Shown here: one piece after another, positions 1 to 7,433 of the stretch
Layout of the letters: every line of letters begins with the position of its first letter
Position numbering within the stretch: position 1 is the stretch's first letter
Assembly: GCA_022360075.1 (NCBI GenBank)
Contig: JAKSDN010000441.1
Span: 1-9,273, forward strand
Source of the DNA: Kiloniellales bacterium
GTDB taxonomy: Bacteria; Pseudomonadota; Alphaproteobacteria; Kiloniellales; JAKSDN01
Length of the DNA stretch: 9,273 bases
Reading direction: 5' to 3'
The notes under the pieces: model-generated
Told to the model about the DNA's origin: nothing
Seen by the model: the letters and a program-made list of their open reading frames with translations, nothing else
Database searches by the model: none
Translations under genes and position numbers: made by a program

Positions 1-390
1 CATGATCTTCGAGTGCGGCAAGGCGAAGCGCTTGCCTTCGGCACCCGCCATCAGCAGAAGCGAGCCGGCCGAGGCCGCCAGACCGATGCAGACCGTGGAG
101 ACCTCGGGGCGGATGTACTGCATCGTGTCGTACATGGCGAGCCCGGAGGAGACCACGCCGCCCGGCGAGTTGATGTAGAAGGCGATGTCCTTCTTGGGGT
201 TCTCCGATTCGAGATAGAGCAACTGCGCGCAGACCAGGCTCGACACGCCATCGTGTATCGGGCCCGTTAGGAAGATGATCCGCTCCTTGAGCAGGCGCGA
301 AAAGATGTCGTAGGCGCGCTCGCCGCGATTGGTCTGCTCGACGACCATCGGCACGAGCGTGTTCATGTAAAGGTCGCGCGCATCCGCCAT
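1..390 (-). CDS. clpP: ATP-dependent Clp protease proteolytic subunit ClpP (partial, C-terminus beyond window)
   Basis: This is the serine peptidase subunit that forms the tetradecameric degradation chamber used with ClpX or ClpA in the cytoplasm. The window holds the first 130 codons, open at the left edge; a full ClpP is about 200 residues. The family texture is clear: [18 protein letters not shown] at residues 13-30, [13 protein letters not shown] at 31-43, the oxyanion-loop motif NSPGG at 74-78 and the catalytic-serine region GLAASAGS at 103-110 with Ser107. The catalytic His and Asp lie outside the window. The start chosen is the ATG at 390; it gives a shorter N-terminus than E. coli ClpP, with little or no propeptide. 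Around the nucleophile the usual QAASMG reads LAASAG, and the usual N-S/A-R after LP reads HSK. It lies 76 bases downstream of tig on the same strand, the normal arrangement. A weak GGA-type ribosome site sits about 7 bases before the ATG. Confidence 0.95.
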   Translation of the reverse strand, partial: MADARDLYMNTLVPMVVEQTNRGERAYDIFSRLLKERIIFLTGPIHDGVSSLVCAQLLYLESENPKKDIAFYINSPGGVVSSGLAMYDTMQYIRPEVSTVCIGLAASAGSLLLMAGAEGKRFALPHSKIM

Positions 391-466
391 GCTTCATTCC
401 AGTCCTTAGGGGTCAGACCGACGCCACTGCGGCGAACGATCGCTCATATGGCTCGATTCGCCCGAC

Positions 467-1891
467 TTAGCCATCCTCGCTTGCGGGCTTTGGTGCCTCG
501 TCCGATGTTTGCTTCCCTTCCTGCGCCGAGCCTTCGGTCGGCTCTTGTCCCTTTTTGTCCTCGGCCGCCTCGGCTTCCATCTCCTTGCGGAGATCCTCCG
601 GCGACAAATCGCGCTCGGTGACCGTGGCCATCTCCACGATATAGTCGATCACCTTATCCTCGAAAATGGGTGCGCGCAGATTTGCCATCGCCTCCGGCGT
701 GCGCTGGAAGTACTCGTAGACTTCCCGCTCCTGTCCCGGGTGACGCTGGGCCTCGCGCAGCAGAGCCTGATTGACCTCTTCCTCGCCCACCTCGATGCCG
801 TTGACCCGGCCGATCTCCGAGAGCAGCAAGCCGAGGCGCACCCGGCGCTCGGCGATCTGCCGGTACTCCGCCTTCAGATCGTCCTCGCTCTTGCCCTCGT
901 CCTCCGGGTCGAGCCGACCCTCCTTGCGCTCCGATTCGATCTGTCCCCAGATCACGCCGAATTCGGTCTCGACCATGCCGGCGGGCACCGGGAACTCGTG
1001 GGTTTCCGAAAGGCGGTCGAGCAGCTCGCGCTTCATCTTCGCCCGCGTGAGCTGGCCATATTCGCGCTCGATCTGCTCGCGGACCTGTCCGCGCAGGCTC
1101 TCCAGCGACTCCTGGCCCAAGCTCTTTGCGAGCTCGTCATCGATCGCCGGCGGCTGCGTCGCGAGGATGTCCTTCACCGTGACGTCGAACACCGCCTCCT
1201 TATTGGCCAACTTCTCGTTCACGTAAGCCTCGGGAAAGGTGACGGTGACCTGTCGGCTCTCGCCCTTGTCGACGCCGATAAGCTGATCCTCGAAGGTCCC
1301 GACGAACTGGTTCGAGCCGAGTTCGAGGTGATGGTCCTCGGCGGCCATGCCGGGCAGCTCCTCGCCGTCGACCGATCCGCGAAAGTCGATCACCAGGACA
1401 TCGCCTGATTCGGCCTTGCGCGGCGCCTCGAGCGGCGCCGTCTGCTTTTTGCTGGCGGCGAGCCGTTCGAGGGCGTCCTCAACCTCTTCATCGGGTGCTG
1501 CGACCTTGAGCCGCGTGAGCGCGACTTGCGACAGATCGGCAATCTCGATCTCCGGCAACAGCTCGATGGCTAGGGTGTACTCGAGGTCCTTGCCCTGATC
1601 GAATGAGGTGATCTCGATCTTCGGTTGCAGCGCCGGCCTGAGGCCGCGCTCCATCATGGCCTGGCTGGAGCTGTCCTGAACCGCCTTCTCCAGGATTTCG
1701 CCCATCACCGACTGGCCGAAGCGCTGCTTGAGGACGTGCACGGGCGCCTTGCCGGGCCGAAAGCCCGGGAGGTTCACCTGCTGGCCGATCTCCTGGAGTC
1801 GGTTCTCCAGCTTGTCATTGATATCCTTGGCATCGACGACGACTTTGAACTCGCGCATCAAGCCGTCTGAGTTGGTTTCCATCACCTGCAT
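467..1891 (-). CDS. tig: Trigger factor, ribosome-associated chaperone and peptidyl-prolyl isomerase
   Basis: Trigger factor binds the ribosome exit tunnel through L23 and shields nascent chains in the cytoplasm. The 474-residue product has the three expected parts. The N-terminal ribosome-binding domain carries GFRPGK at 43-48, the signature loop. An FKBP-type isomerase domain spans about 160-243, with GDVLVIDFRGSVDG at 163-176 and FVGTFEDQLIGV at 196-207. A helical C-terminal chaperone domain spans about 250-430. A charged, low-complexity tail rich in Glu, Lys, Ser and Pro follows from about 430, making the protein longer than the 432-residue E. coli enzyme. The start is the MQVMET methionine, since family members typically begin MQV-ET; an AAGGGG stretch lies 11 bases upstream. 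The tRNA-Leu gene lies 106 bases upstream on the same strand with no convincing terminator between them, and clpP follows downstream. Confidence 0.97.
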   Translation of the reverse strand: MQVMETNSDGLMREFKVVVDAKDINDKLENRLQEIGQQVNLPGFRPGKAPVHVLKQRFGQSVMGEILEKAVQDSSSQAMMERGLRPALQPKIEITSFDQGKDLEYTLAIELLPEIEIADLSQVALTRLKVAAPDEEVEDALERLAASKKQTAPLEAPRKAESGDVLVIDFRGSVDGEELPGMAAEDHHLELGSNQFVGTFEDQLIGVDKGESRQVTVTFPEAYVNEKLANKEAVFDVTVKDILATQPPAIDDELAKSLGQESLESLRGQVREQIEREYGQLTRAKMKRELLDRLSETHEFPVPAGMVETEFGVIWGQIESERKEGRLDPEDEGKSEDDLKAEYRQIAERRVRLGLLLSEIGRVNGIEVGEEEVNQALLREAQRHPGQEREVYEYFQRTPEAMANLRAPIFEDKVIDYIVEMATVTERDLSPEDLRKEMEAEAAEDKKGQEPTEGSAQEGKQTSDEAPKPASEDG

Positions 1892-1997
1892 GGGCGACTC
1901 GGCCCCTTCTGAACCCCGGTAACGAACATCGTTCGAGTGGATTGTTTCCGTTCCAGTGGCGCTGCCGCGGCACCTTGCCCGCCGAGCGATACCACCC

Positions 1998-2082
1998 TGG
2001 TGCGGGCGGAGGGATTCGAACCCCCACGAGTTGCCTCACCAGGACCTAAACCTGGCGCGTCTGCCAGTTCCGCCACGCCCGC
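1998..2082 (-). tRNA. tRNA-Leu (anticodon UAG), CCA end encoded
   Basis: The minus strand folds into a class II cloverleaf of 85 bases including an encoded CCA (1998-2000). The acceptor stem pairs GCGGGCG (2076-2082) with CGCCCGC (2002-2008). The anticodon stem is CCAGG/CCTGG around the seven-base loop TTTAGGT, placing anticodon TAG at 2046-2048. A variable arm with a GAG/CTC stem marks it as Leu, Ser or Tyr class, and the anticodon makes it Leu, reading CUA and possibly other CUN codons. The T arm has the loop TTCGAAT. The discriminator base is A (2001), as leucyl-tRNA synthetase requires. Confidence 0.97.
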
Positions 2083-2099
2083 AGCCCCAGAGGCGGCGC

Positions 2100-2128
2100 T
2101 GTATAGCACGCGGCTTAAGGGCTCACAA
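2100..2128 (-). promoter_or_regulatory. Housekeeping sigma promoter of the tRNA-Leu gene
   Basis: Read on the minus strand, a -35 box TTGTGA (2123-2128) and a -10 box TATACA (2100-2105) are separated by exactly 17 bases. Transcription would begin near 2093, about 10 bases before the mature tRNA 5' end at 2082. The bases just after the -10 box are all G or C, the discriminator type seen at stable-RNA promoters under stringent control. The same transcript could run on into tig. Confidence 0.75.
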
Positions 2129-2141
2129 GCGCTCGGGAAGG

Positions 2142-2158
2142 CGCCGCGGGAAGCGGCG
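2142..2158 (-). terminator. Possible stem-loop between the transketolase-like gene and the tRNA promoter
   Basis: A perfect 6-bp inverted repeat, CGCCGC (2142-2147) and GCGGCG (2153-2158), encloses a five-base loop. It lies about 45 bases past the stop codon of the upstream minus-strand gene and just before the tRNA -35 box, a sensible place for a terminator. There is no run of T after it on the minus strand, so a classical intrinsic terminator is not supported; in GC-rich sequence it could be chance. Confidence 0.3.
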
Positions 2159-2201
2159 AAACCCGCAGCACGCAAGGACTTTTGACGACAGCAAAGCGTC
2201 C

Positions 2202-4622
2202 TCAGCCGGCCGCCCGGGCCACGCAGATTGCGGCGCAGGCATCGAGGATTGCCGCCACGTCGATCCGGTAGTGCTGATAGAGGTCCGGCAGGTCGCCGGA
2301 CTGGCCGAAGTGCTCGACGCCCAGGGCCTGCACCTTGTGGCCGGCGACGCCGCCCAGCCAGGAAAGGCTCGACGGATGGCCGTCGACGACCGTCACCAGG
2401 CCGGCATCGCCGGAAAGCGGCGCCAGCAAGGACTCGACATGGGCGGGCGCCCCGGCATGGCCGAGCTGGCGGCCCCGCTCGGCCGCGTGCCAGCCGGCGT
2501 TCAAGCGGTCGGCCGAGGTCACGGCGAGCAGGCCGGCGCCGGGCAGATCCTCCCGGAGCTGCCGATGGGCCTCGATCGCCTCCGGCGCCACCGCACCGCT
2601 GAACACGACCGCGAGCTCCGCGCCCGGCGCGGGCGGGACCAGCCAATAGCCGCCGGCGATGATCGAGTCGCGCAGGGCCGCGCTCAGCTCCCTGTCCGGC
2701 TGTTCCAAGGCCCGCGTCGAGAGCCGCAGGTAGACCGAGCCGCCCTCGCGGTCGCGCAGCCAGTCGTGACCGGCCGCCTGACTGCCGTCGCGCTGCATGT
2801 AATCGAAGGCCCAGCCCATGATGACGCCGAGCTCGTCCACGAAGGCCGGCTCGAAGGCGGCCAGACCGTCCTGAGCCATGCCGATCAGGGGCGTGCCGAT
2901 CGACTGATGGGCGCCACCTTCCGGCGCCAGGGCGATCCCGGAGGGTGTGGCCACGAGGAGAAAGCGGGCGTCCTGGTAGCAAGCGTAGTTGAGCGCATCG
3001 AGACCGCGCTGAATGAAGGGATCGTAGAGCGTGCCGATCGGCAGCAGGCGCGCGCCGAAGATCGAATGGGAGAGACCCAGGGCAGCCAGCAGCAGGAAGA
3101 GGTTGTTCTCGGCGATGCCCAGCTCGATGTGCTGGCCCTCCGGCGACATGCCCCAGCGCTGCGCCGAGACCACCTTCTGCTCCCTGAAGGTGTCCTCGCG
3201 CGGGCTACGGTCGAAGATGCCGCGCCGATTGACCCAGCCGCCCAGGTTCGTCGACACCGTCACGTCCGGCGAGGTGGTCACGATTCGGTCGGCGAGTTCG
3301 CCGTTCTCGCGGGCCAGATCGGCGAGGATGCGCCCGAAGCCCTCCTGGGTGGAGAGCTTCCCGCCCTGGGGCAGTGCCAGGCTGTCCGGCACCGCCACGC
3401 GCGGGGCCGCGAAGCGGCGCCGTCCCTCGGCGTTGAAGCGAACCTCACCGAGGAAGCGCTCGAGCATTTCGGCCTCCGCCTCCAGACCGGCGAAGGGCGC
3501 CCACTCCGCGCCCTCGGGAACGCCGTTGTCGGCCTGAAAGGCCGTCATCTGATCGGGGTTCATGAGGCCCGCGTGGTTGTCCTTGTGGCCCGCGAAAGGC
3601 AGGCCGAAGCCCTTGATGGTGTATGCCAGGAAGCAGGTCGGCCGGTCGTCGTCGATCGCCCGAAAGCCCTCCAGCACGGCTTCCATGTCGTTTCCGGCCA
3701 GGTTGGTCATCAGGTGCGCGAGGGCTTCGTCGTCGCGGCCGTCGAGTAAGGCCTTGATGCCGGCCGCGTCGCCGATGTCGGCCAGAAGCTGGCGCCGCCA
3801 CGAGACGCCGCCCTGAAAGACGAGGGCCGAATAGAGCGAATTGGGGCAGTCGTCGATCCATTGCCTGAGCGCCCCGCCGCCCGGCTCCTCGAACGCGGCC
3901 TGCAGCGCCTTGCCGTATTTCAGCGTGGCGACGCGCCAGCCCATGTTGCTGAACAACTGGTCGATCTGGCCGAACAGCCGGTCCGTCACGACGGCGTCGA
4001 GGCTCTGCCGGTTGTAGTCGATCACCCACCAGACATTGCGCAGGCTGTGCTTCCAACCTTCGAGCAGGGCCTCGTAAATGTTGCCCTCGTCAAGCTCGGC
4101 GTCGCCAACCAGCGCGATCATGCGGCCCTGCGGCAGTGATTCGGGTAGCCAGCCCTTGGCGTCGACGTAGTCCTGGACCAGCGCGGCGAAGGAGGTCATG
4201 GCGACGCCGAGCCCGACCGAGCCGGTCGAGAAGTCCACGTCGTCGGCGTCCTTGGTGCGCGACGGATAGGACTGAGCGCCGCCGAAGGCGCGGAAGCGCT
4301 CCAGGTTCTCGCGGGTTTGATTGCCCAGGAGATACTGGATCGCGTGAAAGACCGGGCTGGCGTGGGGCTTGACCGCGATCCGATCCTCCGGCCGCAGCAC
4401 GTCGAAGTAAAGCGCGGTCATGAGGGTGACGAGCGAGGCGCTGGAGGCTTGATGGCCGCCCACCTTCAAGCCGTCACGGCTCTCGCGCAGATGATTCGCG
4501 TTGTGGATCATCCAGGTGGAAAGCCACCTGATCTTGGTTTCGAGCGCCTTCAGGCAACGCAGCCGCGTGGCCGCGTCCTGAATGTCCGCCATCGTCGCGG
4601 GCCCCGTCCCCGTTTGCCTCAT
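2202..4622 (-). CDS. Thiamine-diphosphate-dependent transketolase/AceE-like enzyme (E1-type, single chain)
   Basis: The 806-residue protein belongs to the transketolase superfamily and is closer to the single-chain pyruvate dehydrogenase E1 (AceE) than to classical transketolase, though shorter than AceE (about 887) and longer than transketolase (about 660). The cofactor pyrophosphate/Mg site is GDAELDEGN at 173-181 continuing to IDYNRQSLD at 201-209. KVGGHQASSAS at 53-63 and the histidine-rich loop GHKDNHAGLM at 345-354 lie in the first half. The pyrimidine-binding half has HIELGIAENN at 498-507, where Glu505 would activate the cofactor, and GGAHQSIGTPLIG at 569-581. A transketolase C-terminal domain occupies about 640-800. 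It is cytoplasmic, with no signal or membrane segment. No E2 or E3 gene is adjacent, so its 2-oxoacid or sugar substrate cannot be told from sequence. The start is uncertain: ATG at 4622 has GAGGGG only about 2 bases upstream, and ATG at 4592 (MADIQD) is a good alternative. Confidence 0.88.
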   Translation of the reverse strand: MRQTGTGPATMADIQDAATRLRCLKALETKIRWLSTWMIHNANHLRESRDGLKVGGHQASSASLVTLMTALYFDVLRPEDRIAVKPHASPVFHAIQYLLGNQTRENLERFRAFGGAQSYPSRTKDADDVDFSTGSVGLGVAMTSFAALVQDYVDAKGWLPESLPQGRMIALVGDAELDEGNIYEALLEGWKHSLRNVWWVIDYNRQSLDAVVTDRLFGQIDQLFSNMGWRVATLKYGKALQAAFEEPGGGALRQWIDDCPNSLYSALVFQGGVSWRRQLLADIGDAAGIKALLDGRDDEALAHLMTNLAGNDMEAVLEGFRAIDDDRPTCFLAYTIKGFGLPFAGHKDNHAGLMNPDQMTAFQADNGVPEGAEWAPFAGLEAEAEMLERFLGEVRFNAEGRRRFAAPRVAVPDSLALPQGGKLSTQEGFGRILADLARENGELADRIVTTSPDVTVSTNLGGWVNRRGIFDRSPREDTFREQKVVSAQRWGMSPEGQHIELGIAENNLFLLLAALGLSHSIFGARLLPIGTLYDPFIQRGLDALNYACYQDARFLLVATPSGIALAPEGGAHQSIGTPLIGMAQDGLAAFEPAFVDELGVIMGWAFDYMQRDGSQAAGHDWLRDREGGSVYLRLSTRALEQPDRELSAALRDSIIAGGYWLVPPAPGAELAVVFSGAVAPEAIEAHRQLREDLPGAGLLAVTSADRLNAGWHAAERGRQLGHAGAPAHVESLLAPLSGDAGLVTVVDGHPSSLSWLGGVAGHKVQALGVEHFGQSGDLPDLYQHYRIDVAAILDACAAICVARAAG

Positions 4623-4842
4623 GACCCCTCGCAGATTCGGTGAGAGAACGTCCTGTCCGGACGGCCATGATCCCGGCTGCCGCGGGGCGTGGCAAGTCCG
4701 CGATTGGCGCCGGCTGTCGGCGGCGAGAGGTCTATGACGCTGTGAGGCGCTGGCGGTCCCTAGAGATAAGGCACCGCCCCTGGAGACGCGAGGATCGGCG
4801 TCGCGGTCGAGACTGACGAGAGGTTTCGGCGATGGGCGCCGG
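4623..4842. other. Intergenic gap of 220 bases, no gene seen
   Basis: This stretch separates the transketolase-like gene from the small hypothetical gene upstream, both on the minus strand. It presumably carries the transketolase promoter. I see only a weak TTGCCA-like -35 with an 18-base spacer to ATCATG, too poor to call. An 8-base palindrome GTCCGGAC lies at 4655-4662, and a GGCGGT/ACCGCC inverted repeat with a 15-base loop lies near 4753-4779. Neither has a T run. Confidence 0.5.
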
Positions 4843-5100
4843 CTAGGCTTCGACGGCGTCGGTGAAGTAGGAAGAGAAGCTCTGCAGGTTCAGGGTTCGC
4901 GACGTGGCGAGGCTGTCGAGGGGTCTCTGATTGCGCTCGACGATCAGGTCGAAGCGAACATGGGGAATGCCCATCGGGTCCGACACGATCCCCAGGACCT
5001 TCGCGGTCTCGGTCGTATTGCCAGGGCCTTTGTGCCGGAATGTGGCACCCTCTCGGACTTCTGGTCGCTTGCTCGACCAAGTGAATAAGCGAGACAACAT
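4843..5100 (-). CDS. Small uncharacterised protein, 85 residues
   Basis: No function is recognised. The protein starts with a short basic stretch (MLSRLFTWSSKRPEV), followed by a compact body: EGATFRH at 17-23, ETAKVLGIVSDPMGIPHVRF at 31-50 and a C-terminal LNLQSFSSYF at 70-79. The pattern 'FRH..., ETA-V, GIPHVRF' resembles, from memory, small hypothetical proteins common in Rhodospirillales, but I cannot name a family. Codon choice favours C or G at third positions, as in the neighbouring real genes, which argues for coding. The ATG at 5100 follows a GAGTAGGT ribosome-site-like stretch by 9 bases. It has no signal peptide, membrane segment or cysteine. It lies 101 bases downstream of nnrD on the same strand. 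A longer overlapping frame (4760-5080) looks like a shadow. Confidence 0.7.
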   Translation of the reverse strand: MLSRLFTWSSKRPEVREGATFRHKGPGNTTETAKVLGIVSDPMGIPHVRFDLIVERNQRPLDSLATSRTLNLQSFSSYFTDAVEA

Positions 5101-5201
5101 CGTCGAATTACCTACTCTCGGACTCGCAGAATTCGTCGCTCTGTGCAGTATCCCATAGGCCCGGTAAAGATTTGCTTAAGGATATTCGGCATTTGAAGGG
5201 C

Positions 5202-6728
5202 TTAGTACCCTTCTCTTCCGGCTTCGCTGCAAGCCTCGAGGCCACTTAGTACAGCCGGCAGGACCTCGGGCAGGTCTTCCGAGATCAAGCCGGGCCCAAA
5301 ATGGTTCGCCGCCTCGCCATGGAGCCAGGCCCCCGCGGCTGCCGCCTCGAACGGTGCCATGTCCTGCGCCAGGAGACCCACGAGGAGACCGGCGAGCACA
5401 TCGCCGCTGCCGGCCGTCGCCAAGGTCGGTGGTGCGTTGCCGCAGATGACGGCGCGGCCACTCGGGTCGGCGATCACGGTGTCCGCACCTTTGAGCAGCA
5501 CGACGGCGCCGCTCCGCGCCGCGGCAGCACGGGCCTGCGCCAGCTTGCTCCCGCCGAGATCGGGGAAGAGTCGCCTGAACTCTCCCTGATGCGGGGTGAG
5601 CACGACAGCGCCGCTCGCGGCCTCGAAGAGATCGTCGGGCCGGGACTCGAAAACCGAAAGCGCATCGGCATCGAGCACGGTCGCCTTGCCGGCGGCGAGC
5701 CCGGCCAAGGCACGCTGGCGGGTCTCCTCCGTCACGCCGTTGCCCGGACCAACCAACAAGGCATTGCGCCGCGCATCGCTCAGGAGTTCGGCAAAGCCCC
5801 GGTCGTCCTCGACCGCGGCGGTGATCACGCTGGCGCTCGATGCGGCGTAAATCGGCAACACCTCCGGGCTGCAGGCCACCGTGACCAGCCCGGCCCCGAC
5901 CCGCAGGGCCGATCGCGCGGCCAGGCGGGCGGCGCCGGTCATCTCGCGGCCGCCGGCGATCAAGGCATGGCCGTAGCTGTACTTGTGCGCCTCGAGATGG
6001 CGGCGCGGGAAGCCGGAGCGCCACAGCGCCGGCCCGTTCTCCCAGAGCGCCGGTCCAATCTCGGACAGGACCCGGCCGGGAATGCCGATGTCCGCCACGA
6101 GGATCTCGCCACAGAGACGGCGGCCCGGCAGCAGGAGGTGCGCCGGCTTCTTGCGAAAAAAGGTCACGGTCAGATCGGCCTGAAAGCAGAGGCCGCCGAG
6201 CGCCGTCCCCATATCGCCGGAAAGCCCGCTCGGCACGTCGACCGCCGCCACCGGCATCGCGCCCCCGCCGAGGGCCTCCGCGGCCGCCGCCACGACGCCC
6301 TCCAAAGGCCGGCTGAGGCCCGCCCCGAAGAGGGCGTCGATCACCAGTCCCTTTTCTGCCTGTTCCCGCTCGGCATCGAGGAAGGCGGTGTCGAGCGGCA
6401 AGACGTCGCCCGTCCAGCGCGCGGCATGAACGGCCGCATCGCCCTTGAGCCGGTCTTTCCGCCCGAGCAGGGCCAGGCGCACGGGCCAACCCGACGCGGC
6501 CAGGTGCCGCGCCGCGACGAAGCCGTCGCCGCCATTGTTGCCGGGCCCGCAAAGGACGATCGCCGGCCGCTTGCTCCAGCGCTCGCGGATGGCCCCTGCC
6601 AGGGCCGCGCCGGCGGCCTCCATGAGATCGACGCCGGGCACGCCGCCGGCGATGGCGGCCGCGTCGGCCCGATACATCTGCTCGACGGTTAGAACCGCAT
6701 GACGATCTGAAGCCTGCATCGATGCCAT
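5202..6728 (-). CDS. nnrD: Bifunctional NAD(P)H-hydrate epimerase / ADP-dependent NAD(P)H-hydrate dehydratase
   Basis: This enzyme repairs hydrated NADH and NADPH. The N-terminal domain interconverts the R and S hydrates, and the C-terminal domain dehydrates the S form using ADP. The 508-residue protein shows both halves. The YjeF_N-type epimerase domain (about 12-220) has GPGNNGGDGF at 61-70, IDALFGAGLSRP at 130-141 and VDVPSGLSGD at 163-172. The ribokinase-like dehydratase domain (about 245-500) has YGHALIAGG at 252-260, LLVGPGNG at 324-331, LTPHQGEF at 377-384 and AGSGDVLAG at 439-447, which includes the catalytic Asp. The fusion length matches the E. coli YjeF/Nnr enzyme. The start is the ATG at 6728 (MASMQ), with GAGGA 6 bases upstream; the frame stays open further upstream but that part is antisense to the sigma gene. 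ATG at 6719 is a lesser alternative. It is transcribed divergently from the ECF sigma gene. Confidence 0.96.
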   Translation of the reverse strand: MASMQASDRHAVLTVEQMYRADAAAIAGGVPGVDLMEAAGAALAGAIRERWSKRPAIVLCGPGNNGGDGFVAARHLAASGWPVRLALLGRKDRLKGDAAVHAARWTGDVLPLDTAFLDAEREQAEKGLVIDALFGAGLSRPLEGVVAAAAEALGGGAMPVAAVDVPSGLSGDMGTALGGLCFQADLTVTFFRKKPAHLLLPGRRLCGEILVADIGIPGRVLSEIGPALWENGPALWRSGFPRRHLEAHKYSYGHALIAGGREMTGAARLAARSALRVGAGLVTVACSPEVLPIYAASSASVITAAVEDDRGFAELLSDARRNALLVGPGNGVTEETRQRALAGLAAGKATVLDADALSVFESRPDDLFEAASGAVVLTPHQGEFRRLFPDLGGSKLAQARAAAARSGAVVLLKGADTVIADPSGRAVICGNAPPTLATAGSGDVLAGLLVGLLAQDMAPFEAAAAGAWLHGEAANHFGPGLISEDLPEVLPAVLSGLEACSEAGREGY

Positions 6729-6905
6729 GGATGATCCTCGGTTCCTTTCGCTTGCCACCGTTTCGGACACTGTAACGCGGGCCCATGCAGAGACCACAGT
6801 GGAGCCATGCATGCCGAGATTCGAGGAAACCAAGCGCCACGCCGATGCTAGTGTCTGCCTGCGCGATGACCAAGACGCGGATCGGATCGAGGGAGACCTG
6901 CGGGC
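6729..6905. promoter_or_regulatory. Divergent promoter region between nnrD and the ECF sigma gene
   Basis: These 177 bases must hold the start signals for nnrD (leftward) and the sigma operon (rightward). No strong -35/-10 pair is visible on either strand. A GAGGAAACC (6832-6840) could be an ECF-type -35, but no matching -10 follows at the usual distance. A symmetrical arrangement is present: the 7-mer CCATGCA occurs at 6783-6789 and 6805-6811, 22 bases apart, flanking the near-palindrome CCACAGTGG at 6794-6802. It could be an operator, but this is inference from spacing alone. Confidence 0.4.
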
Positions 6906-7433
6906 ATGCGATCGGCCGAGCGCCACCGACTCGAGCCCTATCTGAAGCGGCTGTTCGGTTTCGCCTACGGCCTGAGCGGCGAGCGCGAACAGGCTCGCGA
7001 TCTGGTTCAGGAATGCGCGCTCAAGGCGCTCGCCGCCCATCGCACGCCGCGCGACGAGCCGGCCTATCGCGCCTGGCTGTTCACGATCCTCAGGAACCTC
7101 TTCATCGACCGGCAGCGCAGCAACCGCGAGGCACCTGCCGTACCGGACCCGGAGCGCGCCCCCGAGAGCTGGGAGATCTGGCGCAGCGATGAGTACCTTA
7201 TGACAGCGCTCACCGTGCGCCTGGCGATGGCAAAGCTGAGCGCGCCACACCGCGAGATCATCGCTCTGGTCGATCTGGCGGGCTTCTCCTACGCCGAAAC
7301 CGCGGCCTTGCTCGGTGTGCCGGCGGGCACCGTCATGAGCCGCCTGAGCCGCGCGCGGCAAGCGCTGCTCGGCCTGATCATCGACAACAACGTGCGCGAG
7401 CTACCGCGTCAGCGCGGCGGTGAATCCCGATGA
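6906..7433 (+). CDS. RNA polymerase sigma factor, ECF subfamily
   Basis: This is a group 4 (extracytoplasmic function) sigma factor of 175 residues that redirects RNA polymerase to a small regulon. Region 2 spans about 8-75, with the core-binding signature ARDLVQECALKAL at 30-42 and the -10 recognition helix WLFTILRNLFIDRQR at 57-71. A short linker (about 76-100) replaces region 3. Region 4 spans about 105-160, with LSAPHREIIALVDLAGFSYAE and the helix-turn-helix ETAALLGVPAGTVMSRLSRAR at 131-151, which would read the -35 box. The start is the ATG at 6906, preceded by GGGAG about 10 bases upstream. Its stop overlaps the start of the next gene by four bases (ATGA), implying translational coupling with its probable anti-sigma. 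It may correspond to the sigma factors linked to sulfite dehydrogenase genes, such as S. meliloti RpoE4, given the gene two positions downstream. Confidence 0.95.
   Translation: MRSAERHRLEPYLKRLFGFAYGLSGEREQARDLVQECALKALAAHRTPRDEPAYRAWLFTILRNLFIDRQRSNREAPAVPDPERAPESWEIWRSDEYLMTALTVRLAMAKLSAPHREIIALVDLAGFSYAETAALLGVPAGTVMSRLSRARQALLGLIIDNNVRELPRQRGGESR

Noticed and set aside
509..1408. 299-residue plus-strand frame opposite tig
   Set aside because: It lies inside trigger factor on the other strand and its leucine-rich, repetitive sequence reflects the complement of tig codons.
1963..1972. Palindrome TGCCGCGGCA downstream of tRNA-Leu as a terminator
   Set aside because: It has no loop of useful size and no T run after it; such palindromes are common in GC-rich sequence.
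1956..3749. 597-residue plus-strand reading frame opposite the transketolase-like gene
   Set aside because: It is antisense to a gene with strong family motifs, also crosses the tRNA, and its arginine/histidine/glycine-rich sequence is typical of GC-rich shadow frames.
4760..5080. 106-residue minus-strand frame overlapping the 85-residue hypothetical gene
   Set aside because: Its sequence is proline/arginine rich and lacks family-like patterns, while the 85-residue frame has better codon use and a ribosome-site-like sequence.
5301..6692. 463-residue plus-strand frame opposite nnrD
   Set aside because: It is fully antisense to a clear two-domain enzyme and its composition shows no recognisable domain.
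6832..6866. GGAAACC as an autoregulatory ECF -35 box for the sigma gene
   Set aside because: No CGT-type -10 follows at 16-17 bases; the nearest GTGTCT is about four bases too far.
5176..6873. 565-residue minus-strand frame over nnrD
   Set aside because: It is a different frame of the same strand and is arginine/glycine rich without motifs; nnrD's own frame carries all the family signatures.
6729..7361. Upstream extension of the nnrD frame
   Set aside because: The frame stays open to 7361 but is antisense to the sigma gene. The family-like N-terminus and a ribosome site both support the start at 6728.
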